From assembly GCA_021209875.1 (NCBI GenBank), contig JAGYVD010000003.1:5799782-5863781 (forward strand): a stretch of 64,000 bases of DNA, given 5' to 3'. Below, piece after piece: positions 1-11,901 of the stretch. The translations under genes and the position numbers were made by a program. Positions within the stretch are counted from its first letter, which is position 1. The number at the start of each line of letters is the position of its first letter. Under the pieces are notes generated by a model. It had not been told where the DNA came from and made no database searches. It saw only the letters and a program-made list of their open reading frames with translations. The stretch is from Rosellinia necatrix (Eukaryota > Ascomycota > Sordariomycetes > Xylariales > Xylariaceae).

Positions 1-156
1 GACTTGCTGTGCACCGATGACGTGGGAGGTCAGCTTAGCTCGGATAGGCATGGGGAGGTATATGTACTTTTGGAACTTGCGCTTTGTCTCCTTGTTCCAG
101 GGATCGGTATTGGGATCAGTATTGGGATCGGTGTTAGAATCGGCCGGTGTAGACAT
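1..156 (-). CDS. Partial gene at window edge, unknown protein N-terminus
   Basis: An open frame on the minus strand begins with ATG at 156-154 and runs 52 codons without a stop to the first base of the window, so the gene continues outside. The predicted N-terminus is low-complexity, with repeated Asn-Thr-Asp-Pro units at about residues 8-19. It is followed by a charged and aromatic stretch (WNKETKRKFQKYIYLP) that looks like real protein. I do not recognise the family. A longer overlapping minus-strand frame starting near 251 is proline/isoleucine-rich and less convincing. The ATG choice rests on the change to plausible protein composition; homologue alignment would settle it. Confidence 0.5.
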   Translation of the reverse strand, partial: MSTPADSNTDPNTDPNTDPWNKETKRKFQKYIYLPMPIRAKLTSHVIGAQQV

Positions 157-1603
157 GACGGGCCGTAAAAATGTGCCTTAGCATAGAGGCGGATATATTC
201 GAGAGGCTTGAACGCCAAACCACGCGAGGATACGGTAGCTACATTATTCATCCCCAGGTTCTTTGCGCTTAGCCTGGTTATAGCCTACAGGGTTGGCTAT
301 GCCGATATGAGATAAGATTCCTGGTAGGCACTACAGCTGGTCCTACGTCATATCCCCGTTTCCTAGTTACCTATGTTACGACAAGAGTTCCATTCCATCT
401 TCTCGAACAACGCCGAACGGAGCTGCGCCTAACGGAGCTGCGCCTCGGAATTTGGGACACAATCGGAGCTAAGAACCGCCTCGGTACCCAATCAACAATA
501 CGGTGACGATGACATTTCCTCCGTCCTGGTACTAAAACCCCCTCCCCACCTGAACAATATAGTTCAATTCCCACCCGCATGTGATCTGCTGCGCTACGCG
601 TGGCCACTGGAATAAATGCCAACGGCTGACTGTCCCTGACACGTTTCTGTGCTACATGGCCCGAGCTGGGAGTTAGTTGGCCGAATCATTGAAGGTAAGC
701 TACTCACTCATCATGGCTAAAAGACTACCTAGTTGTCAGAAGAAAATGACTTCAACTCAGAAGAAATCGCCCTTGCCATAAGCAGACGATCTGTGTGGGA
801 GTTATTATTCTTCCATTTCCCCGATGATATACCTACTCGATAATTGTCAACGGTTTTGACGCTTATCGAAAGGCTAAGGTTATAAAGATGATTGGTACCT
901 ACGTACCATACTACCTATACATGAACTATTGGCAGGCAGCTGAGAGGGAGCTTGCTTCAAATAAGCATTGCCTTGCATCTGCGCTGAAATGCGGGTGAGG
1001 GGAACTAGTACTAAAACAGCCGGTCGTCCCTGCCTGTTTCGGCCGGGATTGCGTAGTCCCACACAGCTTGGCATGAGGGCTCCAATTCAATACATCTGCC
1101 TACTGGCTCCTATCGGATATCTTCCCAACCTATAGGTCAGTCTAGAAATTGGCTAGAACGTATAAAAGTGCAGAGTGATGTGTTGGTAATTCATCATAAT
1201 GATGTAGTGCCACCGCACCATTCAACCCACGACAAGTCATCCTCAAAGCTAAGGTCTCATACTTCATATCTCCTATGTTATACCTACCTACCCAGGGTAC
1301 ACATAAGTACTTCAGTACATAACTGCCCAGACCGACCTATATACGTACATACATTAGTTACCTAGACACGGCCCTTCCCTCGCACCCAAGGTACAGAGAT
1401 TAACTTCTCGCCCATCAACTAGCGCCCTAACCTAATTCCCTACTCACCTACTCCCATACCTACCCACTCACTGTATACACCTCACCTTTCATTGGGATTG
1501 GTGCCTTCTACAGCCGATGTCCTTGACCATGGTGTAGTTTCATCGCGCGGTTATCGGCATCCAGAGAGATAGCGAGAACTTTAAAACAACGGCCATCACG
1601 AGC
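157..1603. other. Intergenic interval
   Basis: No convincing gene is visible on either strand; the short open frames lack family features. The last 350 bases carry scattered ACCTACC-type words common across this window. This interval presumably holds the promoters of the divergent flanking genes. Confidence 0.5.
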
Positions 1604-4600
1604 ATGGTTGCGACCACGACCGCGGCCATGCGTAGGCGCAGGCACCCTGACGGCCTGCTGCGTCGCAAGGCGCCGTTCGATACTCGACCGCTATACGCGA
1701 CCATCGTCGTCTTCGCATTTCTCGCCTTCTGCTCCATCGTGCTGTCGCCGGCGTTTATGTCCACGTCGCTGTCATCGGCATCCACGTTGCTGCCGGAGGA
1801 CCGCCACAGGCATCGCCGCAGCATCTCGCACTCTCACCCCGTCGAAGAATGCCGGCTGGTCCACGAGGCGGCTGATCAGTGTGCTTTTGTTCGCCGGAAC
1901 TGCCATGATGAGGAGGCCGGCCTCTTCGGGTACCTGGCCCTCTACTACTGCGGGCTCGGCCACGTACAACCGCTGGCCTTCACCCTGCTCGTGCTCTGGC
2001 TGGGCCTGCTCTTCACCACCATCGGCATTGCCGCCAGCGATTTCTTTAGCGTCAACCTGAGCACCATCTCGACCTTTCTGGGTCTCAGCGAGAGTCTGGC
2101 CGGCGTTACCTTCTTGGCCTTCGGGAACGGGTCGCCTGACGTCTTCAGTACCTTTGCCGCCATGAGCTCTAACAGTGGAAGCATGGCCGTTGGCGAGCTG
2201 ATCGGCGCCGCCGGCTTCATCACCACCGTCGTTGCCGGTTCCATGGCGTTGGTGCGTGAGTTCAAGGTTGCTAGGAAGACTTTTGTGAGGGACATCTGCT
2301 TTTTTATAGTGGCCGTCAGCTTTGCCGTCGGCTTCCTCGTGGACGGGCAGTTGCATTTATCAGAGTGCTGTGTCATGATTGGCTTCTATTTCTTCTACGT
2401 TGCCATCGTCGTGGGTTGGCATGCATACACCAAACGGCGGAGTGCTTGGAGGGCCAAGGAAGCGGCATCCCGAGCCCATTTCTACCGAACCTCCGGTGAC
2501 CACGGCAGCGATGAGCTGGAGCCCTACCGAGACAACCCCGGCGACGAAGAGGGTGCTTCGTCAATGGGACGTACCTCTACCCCTATTGATATAGATGCGC
2601 TAGAGCAAGCACCCTTAATCGAAATTGATGGCCCCCCCGGAGATCAAGGCGACGAATCCGACCAGAGCCAGCTCGCTGCTGCTGAAGTCACCAGTAGCAT
2701 GCGGGTGAACCGGCCGAGGGGGCGGCGTAGTACGACCACTATTACTGCCATTCGGCCTAGTTTAGTTGGTGCACTCGAGTTTAGATCCGTCTTGGCATCT
2801 CTGCAAAAGGAGGGAAACGTGCGCATGAGACCGATCAACACCCGTACTCAATCTACCGAATACCCACAACGTGACTCTTACCTTGCGGTTCAAGAACCGG
2901 CCGGCTCGCTTCCTGCTATAGAACACGATACGACGTCTAGGGGGACTAGGGCTCGCGCTCTCTCTTCGGGAGACGTTCCGGTGGCGTTTGACTCCGAAAT
3001 AGCCGATCGGTTTTTGATAGATGGACGGGCTCGGCCCCCTGGTCCCCCTACTATAGGAGGTAGGCTAGCCCCTCCCTCTTCGAGCACCACCGTGTTGCCT
3101 GAAACACCTTCCGCCGCGGGTGAATCTCGCTCGTTAGCACCTACTATAAGCCGGCTACAAATATCTAGCCCACCGGATAGTGGAAGATCCACACCTCAGC
3201 TGTCTCCCTTGCCAGCGCTTACCGACTCGCCCCTTATTATGATACCAAGCACACAACAGCCATCTTATCTGAATCTTCCATCTCCTGCTGTGATGCCTTC
3301 GTCGCCAACTTCGAGTCTCACTAGAAATATGGGCCCAAAGCCTGTGAAGTGGTGGCCCTACGCTTTCTTGCCCCCACCACATATATTATTGAGTACTCTC
3401 TTTCCCACTTTACAGGCATGGCACACCAAGTCTATTTGGGACAAGTTTGTGAGCCTTGTATCCGTGCCAACCATCTTCTTGCTGGTTATTACGCTACCTG
3501 TGGTAGAGGATGAGCCCCCTGAAGAGGACTCCGATGACATCGTCGGTCAGCCCGTGCCGAGTCACATGTCCGTGGCATCATCCTTGGTATTTGGGCCTTC
3601 TGAATCCGCCGAGCAGGAAACTGAGTGGCAGCGCTACAAGCGGAGCACCCAGTCCGGATCATCCAGCCGTAATCCATCACCAAGCCGTAGTAGTCCATCA
3701 ACAAGTCGTGTCAGCCTAGAGGTTCACGCCTCCTCTATCGGGGATAATGCCGGCGCGCTGACCGTTCCGGTTCAGCCTGTTCGAGAGTTCCGGCTGCCCG
3801 AGCCCTCTTCAGAGTCTGTGTATGGTTCCTCTACCGTAGGGGAAGAAACCCAAGGGTGGAATCGTTGGCTATTGGTGCTTCAAATCTTCGCCGGTCCCCT
3901 GTTTTGCGTATTGATAGTATGGGCTAACTTTGCCGAGGACCTGCAAAGACCCATCGTCGTTCTTGCGAGGGCTATACTAATCTCTCTAGTGTTTTCCTTG
4001 GTGTTGTTGAGTGTGCTTCTGGCAACCACATCGCCCGATCGTAGACCGAAGTATCATGTCGCATTCTGTTTTCTAGGATTTGTCATTGCCATTGCTTGGA
4101 TCTCCACGGTGGCAGGTGAAGTGGTAGGGGTATTGAAAGCATTTGGTGTTATCTTGGGCATATCCGAAGCGATCCTGGGTCTGACTGTCTTTGCTATCGG
4201 CAATTCTGTCGGAGATTTGGTGGCCGATGTTACTGTAGCCCGGCTGGGCTATCCTGTGATGGCATTGTACGCACCTCATTTCCTACTGAATCGTGAAGGA
4301 TGTGCTAATAGTCCACCAGGTCGGCCTGCTTCGGTGGGCCATTGCTGAATATTTTACTCGGCGTCGGTCTTAGTGGCGCCTACCAAACCATCCATGCAGC
4401 AAACAAGCACCACATCAAGCATCCGGATGAGCCCTACCGATACCGGCCTTACCATATCCAAGTCACGGGGACACTGATGGTCTCTGCCATTGTGCTCCTC
4501 ATGACCCTATTTGCGTTACTTATCGTTGTGCCGATGCATGAGTGGATGATGACGAAGAGGATAGGCTGGGGGTTGATTGTGCTTTGGACGGCGAGTACAG

Positions 4601-4650
4601 TGGTGAATTTGGTGATTGAGATCACCGGAGCCTGGCAGGACGTAGCGTGA
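1604..4650 (+). CDS. Sodium/calcium exchanger family membrane transporter
   Basis: Two exons, 1604-4266 and 4320-4650, joined across a 53-base intron (donor gtacgc, branch ctaat, acceptor accag), give about 997 residues. The splice restores the frame inside the second exchanger repeat, reading ALSACFGGPLLN. The protein has an N-terminal membrane anchor, a first alpha-repeat with the cation-site motif GNGSPD (about residue 175), and a long Ser/Pro-rich cytosolic loop (about 260-690). A second membrane block carries the alpha-2 motif GNSVGD (about residue 865). This two-repeat plan is typical of the NCX/NCLX superfamily. Fungal members (Ecm27-like) exchange Ca2+ for monovalent cations across internal membranes. 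The large loop is a plausible regulatory region. Family assignment is firm; location and ion specificity are inferred. Confidence 0.9.
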
Positions 4651-5425
4651 TGTTTGACTAGCGTTGCGCGCAAATAAACCACATACACGTCATGCGTGCG
4701 GGAAGGTCGATACGGTGATATACCGAGCGCGGCCCTTTGTGGCATCGGTGCGAATCGCCTGCACCAATAACGATGTCGGTGAATAGGTTTGCTTGATGCG
4801 ACCTCCTCGCGGGACGCGTCGTTCTCGGGTAGGATGCAGTGTGATGAGTCATTTTGGCATGTTCCATGATACGGGCCGTCGTGGCAGGTTAGTTGCGTGA
4901 CACTTCTTTCCGTAGGCGGCCAATGACGAAAGCCCGCTCTCTCTTCTGTATTCCGGGCTCCGGCAGACAACCTCTCACACAGACGGAGAAGCACGTCATC
5001 GAAGATTTCTTATGATACGGACCAGGAACCCGCGTCTGTGCTCTGCGAGCGTCTACTCCGGCTGGGTTCCCAGGATGTGATGAGACCGTCCCGTCGCATC
5101 CTGTCCGTCTCGAGCCTCGTAGACCGCTCAGAGCGGAACACCTATGCCATTTGCACGACTGGCGGGTGGCGTGATAGCTGCAATGCGGGAACGGCCATTG
5201 GAGAAGAACTATTTGATCGTGTTTGGCTGTCGGCCGGTGTCACGGGAGCCGGGCTATATAAGGGGGGAGGCATTTTCCGACAACCCCAGGCAAGGGATGG
5301 TAAAGAGATTCAACGGCATACCTCCTTTTATACTCACGGAGTTTCTTTCGGTGTCCTCTTATCTACCTATTCATATTCGCACGCTCTGCTCCCCACCGAG
5401 ACCTAACTCGTCTAAACCAATCGCC
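4651..5425. other. Intergenic interval with promoter of the downstream small gene
   Basis: No gene is supported. The right third carries a TATA box (separate entry). An open frame starting at 5144 reads through into the small gene, but it begins upstream of the TATA box, so I read it as untranslated leader. Confidence 0.5.
5255..5261 (+). promoter_or_regulatory. TATA box of the small disordered protein gene
   Basis: TATATAA followed directly by a G-rich run (AGGGGGG, resembling a stress-response element) lies about 165 bases before the ATG at 5426. That spacing suits a fungal core promoter and argues for the downstream ATG rather than in-frame starts at or before 5144. Confidence 0.5.
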
Positions 5426-5740
5426 ATGACTAACCCCGCTCCCACCGGCACCGGCGCCCCCATCCCGGCGGATGAGGCCGATTCCAAGCAGGTCAACACG
5501 GCTGTGACCACCGACGGCTTCAAGAATAGCGGCGACGATGCCACCACCGCCCCCGTCGCCAAGGATGGTGCTAACCCGGCCACCGAGGGCGATGACCAGC
5601 AAAAGCCGAAGGAGGCCGCGGCCCCCACCGAGCAGCAGCAACAGGGCGGGCTCCGCGCCGTCCTAGGCCGACTGAAGAAGGGATCCGACGAGCCGGCCGA
5701 TGCCCACGGACAGGCTGAGGAGGCGAAGGATAAGGCCTAG
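5426..5740 (+). CDS. Small disordered hypothetical protein
   Basis: A single-exon frame of 104 residues starts at an ATG in fair context (aatcgccATGac), downstream of a TATA box. It is rich in Ala, Pro, Thr, Asp, Glu and Lys, lacks membrane segments and a signal peptide, and has a short poly-Gln run (about residues 70-74). A basic helix-like segment (GGLRAVLGRLKKG) follows, then an acidic/Ala tail. The composition suggests an intrinsically disordered cytosolic protein. I do not recognise a family. The TATA box next to a G-run fits an inducible gene, but this is inference. The GC-rich, codon-biased reading frame supports real coding. Confidence 0.6.
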   Translation: MTNPAPTGTGAPIPADEADSKQVNTAVTTDGFKNSGDDATTAPVAKDGANPATEGDDQQKPKEAAAPTEQQQQGGLRAVLGRLKKGSDEPADAHGQAEEAKDKA

Positions 5741-5810
5741 AGAGGGGGAAATCACCGGATCAGAACGAGGTTGAGATGGGAGAATGAATTAGCTCGCTTA
5801 TCCAACTGCG

Positions 5811-5836
5811 TCTCTCTCTCTCTCTCTCTCTCTCTC
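5811..5836. repeat. (TC)n microsatellite
   Basis: About 13 TC dinucleotide units just downstream of the small gene, probably in its 3' untranslated region. Confidence 0.9.
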
Positions 5837-6708
5837 GTCCCGTCAACTCAACTCACGCTCGCTTATCTATCCTCTTTTGGGTGTGCCACCAATCTTGCCC
5901 CCTTGGCTCGGGGGAGAGGGGTATACGAGACCGGGAATGGAGGTGGATCATATGAACTTGGATGTATGGCTTTTCGCCGTTCGCCTTCTCTTATTCCTTA
6001 CCTGTCGTCGACCTTGGTATTCTCTTTTGTCCGAGAAGGGGCAGCAGCAACAAATTTGGAACTCGCTATCCAGCCAGCTTGGGCGGCTTAGATTGGATCT
6101 GGATTCTACGGCACAATTGGTCACTCGTTTTACTCTGTCTTATTGTGTGCCGTGCTGTGGTATGCCACCGTGACTGTGATCGATCTGCTTACTGCTTACT
6201 GCTTATTACTGCTTACCGCTCACCCTCCTATCTCGTAATTCGTGTGTGCAATTCGTGTGTGCATGCAATTCGTGTGTGCAATTCTGAGGTTGTAAACTTC
6301 GCCAGGGGAGATGGAGCCACCAGGCAGCTACCTATCCCAGGTACCTCGTGAGCAGGTTGAATGGACCCATGTTCTATGGGGCCCATTTCCAATTGGTCTG
6401 TCGTACATAATTTCGTCTTCGCCATTGAAGACGTACATGTTTACATAACTACCCCGCCCCCTTGACACAACTTTAATAACCCCTCCATTAGGTAACACCA
6501 CCACCAGATCCCCTCCAATACCCTACCTGCCTACTAACTACCAAAGTTCATACCTAACCTACCTAGTAAATTAGGTATCAACCTCTAACCTAACCTACCT
6601 ACCTGGGTTAGGTAGTGCTTAATCCCGCTGCCATAGTAGGTAGATTGTATTGTTAGTGATGAATTGATAGATGTCCTTCTGGCATGTTTGCTTTGCTAGT
6701 GGTAGCTT

Positions 6709-6743
6709 CCTACCTACCTACCTACCTACCTACCTACCTACCT
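6709..6743. repeat. (CCTA)n microsatellite
   Basis: Perfect tetranucleotide array of about 8.5 CCTA units. It is the longest of several such runs in the window. Confidence 0.9.
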
Positions 6744-6984
6744 CCTCACCTGTATACCTATTACTTAGTAGGTACTCGACACCTCACGACGCCTTTGACC
6801 TTGATCTACTCTTGTTCTTTTGCTTTTTCTCGACCCCTGATTCCCCTCGCTCTCTCCTAATTACCCCACCATCCAAGTTCGATCTTCTTCCTATACTTCC
6901 ACTTCAGTACAACGCCCCCAACAACACACACACCTCACATAACATAACATAACCTCCTCAACCTCTCAATTCCCCCCTTTCTTT

Positions 6985-7047
6985 CACACATACACACACA
7001 TACACACACATACACACACATACACACACATACACTCTCTCTCTCCT
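6985..7047. repeat. (CACACACATA)n then (CT)n compound microsatellite
   Basis: About five copies of a 10-base CACACACATA unit, followed by a short CT run. It lies exactly where the missing first part of the phosphomannomutase gene should be. Confidence 0.85.
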
Positions 7048-7082
7048 CTTCGGGCGTCAATCGTGCTCGCGACGCCTGCTAG

Positions 7083-7929
7083 GCTACGTGGGTGGGTCGG
7101 ACGTACGTGGGCTCCGCGGGACGCGAGCATGCGACTTCCAACGGCCTGACGGCCTGGAAGCTGGGCCAGAGCCTGCCGTCGTCGAGCTTCATCGGCTGGA
7201 TCGGCGAGGACCGCTACAAGGAGCTCGTCGCCTTCATCCTCCACTACGTCGCCGACCTCGACATCCCCGTCAAGCGCGGCACCTTCGTCGAGTTCCGCAA
7301 CGGCATGATCAACGTCTCCCCCATCGGCCGCAACGCCAACCTCGAGGAACGCCTCGCCTTCGAGAAGTACGACCTCCAGCACGGCATCCGTCCGACCTTT
7401 ATCGAGAAGCTAAAGGAGAGGTTCTCCCACTTAGACCTGACGTATGTCTCCTTCCCTCCCTTCTCCCCCCTCTCCTCTCTGCCTCTTCATTCGTCTTGTT
7501 TTCTGTTGTGTCTGCCTCTTGTGCCTCCTTTACCATGTAAACCCTACCGCTTTCCTTCCGCTTTCCTTCCCTAACACCCGAGAATGAAAAATGAGTGAGA
7601 AAAGGAAGTGGAGCATAATTGAAGAGAGGGAGGAATAAAACAGGAGCAGGGATGGCTAACATACCTCCGAAAACAGCTACTCGATCGGCGGCCAGCTCTC
7701 CTTCGACGTCTTCCCCACCGGCTGGGACAAGACCTACTGCCTCCGGCACCTCCAGGACGAGGCCAAGAAGCCCGGCGGCATTGAGTACAAGACGATCCAC
7801 TTCTTCGGCGATAAGACCTTCGAGGGCGGCAACGACTGGGAGATCTATACTGACCCGCGCGTCACCGGCCATTCGGTCAAGGACCCCGACGACACGAGCC
7901 GCATCCTCAAGGAGCTCTTTGACGTGTAA
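7083..7929 (+). pseudogene. SEC53: Phosphomannomutase, N-terminus deleted and frame broken
   Basis: Phosphomannomutase converts mannose-6-phosphate to mannose-1-phosphate for GDP-mannose and glycosylation. The C-terminal three quarters are excellent: from NGLTAWKLG (7139) through [19 protein letters not shown], then an intron at 7442-7676 (donor gtatgt, branch gctaac, acceptor acag), then [20 protein letters not shown] and [12 protein letters not shown], ending at TAA 7927-7929. Upstream, a GYVGGSD fragment (7082-7102) is present in a different frame, about 12 residues too close to NGLTAW. Everything before it is absent, including the DVDGT-type nucleophile motif (about 50 residues). A possible splice acceptor (ctag) sits at 7079-7082, but no matching upstream exon is visible. 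The remaining sequence is otherwise undamaged, so this is either a recent deletion or an assembly collapse at the adjacent microsatellite. Confidence 0.8.
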
Positions 7930-8881
7930 ACAGAGACGAATATGAAAGAAGGAAGGAAATAATACCTAGGTTGGGGACGTAGTTCCTGGGTGGTAATCTT
8001 ATGAGGAAGTTAACTGCAGCTAAAGAAAGAGAAGGAATGCATTAAAAGAATAGAAAATGAATAGTAAGACCCGAGAAATGGTGAGTGGATGGAGTTCCTC
8101 TACGAGAAGATGCCTTGTCTATTTTAGAGGTGTCGATCTATGCTCAAAATCAGGAAGGGGACGAGGTGACAACGGGATGAATATACCAAAAAGAGAAAAG
8201 GGAAAATAGACATGGGAAGACCGACCATTGCGAAATGATTCCCGCAATGTTGTCTCCCGTACCTACCGAGATAGAGCCTATACACACCCATCTCAAAATA
8301 GAAAGGAATCAGAAATGCAAACAGGTGGGTGATACGGGGTAATTTCCTCCAACTATAGTCTGAATTCTGACCGCGTTTATTGTTATTTCAAGTGCGATAG
8401 AGCAAGAGAGGACGAAGACCCCATGCAGACATATATCGCAGGAAGCGAGTAACTACTAATGTTATGCGCCAGAGGCCGGCAACCTAGAACAGAACGGGAT
8501 GAGCACTCATCACAATCCCCATGCTTGCTCCACTGCATGCGCCGACCAATGCATCGTCACCTGGAGACAGAGAATCTGTGGATGCTCCACTCCCATCCAC
8601 GATATATATATATATGTATATATGTATATATGTATGTATACTTTCAATCCAAAGCTTTGCCTATGCATTTGCTTCTACGCTTGCGCTTAAATGCCCGCCG
8701 AGGTATAACGATGAAAGCATATATGATTCGCTTGTTCATAATCCTCATGAAATATAGACAGACTCCTGTCTCCTCTTGTCCGCTTTCGTCATCCCAGAAT
8801 CCTTTTATATAGGAACATTACATTCATACTATCAGCGGATAATAAATGCTACTACGTAGACTTGTCCAGTGGCTTTCTATC
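7930..8881. other. Intergenic interval between convergent genes
   Basis: No gene is supported. It holds the 3' regions of the phosphomannomutase (+) and the WW-PhoD gene (-), and a TATA/TATG microsatellite at about 8600-8640. Confidence 0.5.
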
Positions 8882-11868
8882 TTATCGACCAAACTCAAGA
8901 TGCGGGACGATGACCGGGCCGTATTTTGTAGGCGTGGTGAATGCCCCGTCGCCCTGGACAACAAAATCGACGGCAAGACTTAGCTTACTCAACCCATTCC
9001 CATTCCCCGCCATGGCAGCATACTGTGTCCCAGCGATGGCCTCCGGGTCATAGGCCACAACGGCAACATAATTCCGCCGTCCCATTAGTTTCTTCAGTTC
9101 CCGGGGATTCCCGCTGGCGTCCGTATGGAAGATCTCCATCATGTCTTCCTTCGTATCGCTAATCGTGTCCGACGATGATTTCTGCCCGTTGGGCGGCACG
9201 TAGTACGTTTTGTTGCTATGCAACATCTTCAAGATGTAATTCGCCGCTGGTGCTGCCACTATCGGCGAAGTGATGATCTGGTACATGGTTTTGTGGTCGC
9301 TCGGGTGTGATGGGTCGTGCACTAGACCTGCGCCTGCGGCGTTGACGTCTGGACATATTATCAGTAAACACTATGCCTATCTTCATATTTCCGTATCGAT
9401 TAAACAGACAAATGGTACGATAGGAACGACAGGGAAGACGGAAGGGAAACAAATAGGCTCACCTCCTGATAGGAAAGTCATGCGAATCCCCTTCTGATGA
9501 GCGATGCTCTGCAACGTCCGGATTAAATAGGTGCGCTCGAGATCCTTACTGTCGTGCGTCCACATGTCCTTCAAGATCTCGCCGATGTCAAGATCGCCGA
9601 ACTGGTTGACGACATTTCCCATAAGACCAGACTTTCCGACCGCCTTTTTCACTTGATTGAACCCCGATGCTACGACCTCTTTACCGCCTACGATACCGGC
9701 CACAGAGCTCGTGACCTTGCCCAATACGTTATATCCCGCGTTCACGGCCTTCTTGCCCGTAGCAAATGTGTTAGCCAGGCTCTCCATCGTATCGAGGCGC
9801 GGGTAGACTAGAGGCACCGAAATCATCCAGAGACAGTGCTGGACACTCGGGGGAAGCATCGCGACCTTTGGAAACAATCCTTGGTAGGTGGGGCCGGCAA
9901 GCACACGATTCTGTGTCCGTTCGGAGCGCCCATCAGCGCCGATAACAACGACGGCTGGTCCAAGGAATTTGACGAAATGCCAACCTTGTCCCGTAATAGT
10001 GAACAGATCTAGATCATGGCCGACGTTCCGGAGAATCTCTAGTGTAGTATGATGCTGGAAGAGGAGGTACATGTCCACCGCAATCCGCCCAATATTCTTG
10101 AATACTTGAGAATTCTGCATATAGTCCGGGTAAGATCCATAACCATCAAAGCTGCAATAATATTAGAATGACGCCTTCATGACAGGCTATCCGTTGTAGG
10201 CCAAACTTACATATCGTGATCATCAATTTGACAGATGTGAGGAATCTGAGCAAAAGCCTCACGCAAAAATGGTTGATCGAAATGGCTGGTATAGAAATGA
10301 AAATAGGCATGCGTGACGTCCTCCTCGTGGCGTGCCGTCCACGATGCATTCTTTCTATTCTCCTTACCAGCTGTCCCCAACCATTGCTTGAGGAGTGGCA
10401 CTTCCTTCCATAACCTGTCTCCATATATCTGGTCACCTAGGCCAAGTTGCACATGGAATCCTCCACAGTCTACATTCTTTTGTAGGACATCTTTCCACAT
10501 AAATCCGAGGCCGCCTAGTTTGCTGCGCTCGTTCTGTGACGTGCTTGCGGCAAAGTCGTTACCCGAATGAGCCACAAACCGCCAGCCGGTCTCTGTCCGA
10601 CCTGCTACTACGAACTCATAGCGAGTGCACCCTAGATGGGACGTCACGGCGTATGTCCACCGCTCGGTCGCTTCGGCCATCTGGAGGTCGACCTCATACT
10701 TGTAAAACTGCCACCTCTGGTGCGTGTATACAGAACGAGGCATGAGCTGGCGAGGATTCGGCGACAAATCCATGCTCTGATGAATATGGATAGTGGGCGG
10801 CTGTGGCGCGTCCGTGACGATCATAATACTCCCTAGCCACATGCCTTTTTCAACGTCCATGTTTACATATCTCAGATACGGGCCAAAATAGACACCGTTA
10901 GTAGGATGAACCTTGTACATATCCACACCGGCACCCGGAGGCGGTCCCGTGAACCCAGCGGCGGTCGGTGTTGCCGTCGCAACGCTCATGATGCTCTCCG
11001 CATACCCCGGTGTCTGCGGGGGGAACATAGGCGATGCTAGGGCGCTTTGCTTGCCAAACATGGGAGAGGCCAGAGGGTTACCGTATGTCGAGGCGGTCGG
11101 GGATAGTGGGGCGACGTCATGGTGGATGGGATTCGGTCCCTTCGGGAACTCCCATTGTGTAGCTTGAGTGGAAAGGTGAATGTAGTAATACTGACCGGAG
11201 TTTTGGTCAAGATGAGCAATCCAGCCTTCAGGCAATGGTGGGGGCGATGTTGGCCCCTGTCCATTTTGGAATGGTGATGGCGTGTGAAGGATAGTCGTAG
11301 CGGCAATGGCAGCGGTAGTGGCGGGAGCAGCAGTGGTTATGGCGGCGCTAACAGAGGAAGTAGTAGCCTGAGGCTGTTGTCCACTCTGTCGGCTGTCAGG
11401 TCGGGGGTCATTAGCGAAGGCCGGGTGACCAGGGTGTTGTAGGGCGGGAGATGTCAGTCCTGCTGCGATCTCATTTGCCTTTTTAGGTGGTGGGGATGCG
11501 GTACTGGCTTGTGCCGGCGTAGAGCCTGAGCTTGTCGGTGCTGGCCGTTGTTTTTCATTCGGATACCCAGCGGGAGCTCCACTAGGTGTGATGCTAGAAT
11601 AAGCTGGTGGCGGGCTGGGTGACATCTGCATCCGTTGGAAGTCTTGCTCGAGGACACTGACTTGTAGAGCAGGGCCCCCCGCTGCGCTTGCGTTTTGGGG
11701 CGCATTGCTAGTTGGTGGGCGAACGGACTGAGGGCTGAAGGTGGATGTGGTCGGACTAGTCACAGGGTTTGCTCCTTGATACACGGTAGGAGGGCCATGC
11801 GGCTGTTGATCTGGCGTCTCTGTCGGTGTCCACGGTCGCGGGGGCTGCGAAGTCGCCTGCTGTTGTTG

Positions 11869-11901
<33 letters not shown>

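Larger units (their letters stand above)
5741..7082. other. Intergenic interval
   Basis: Apart from the listed TC, CCTA and CACATA microsatellites there is no supported gene. Pyrimidine-rich, CAACA-rich sequence at 6830-6980 looks like the promoter and leader of the phosphomannomutase gene. No trace of that gene's catalytic N-terminal exon was found anywhere here. Confidence 0.5.

Noticed and set aside
5144..5425. N-terminal extension of the small disordered protein
   Set aside because: The start would lie upstream of the TATA box, and the extension has different composition.
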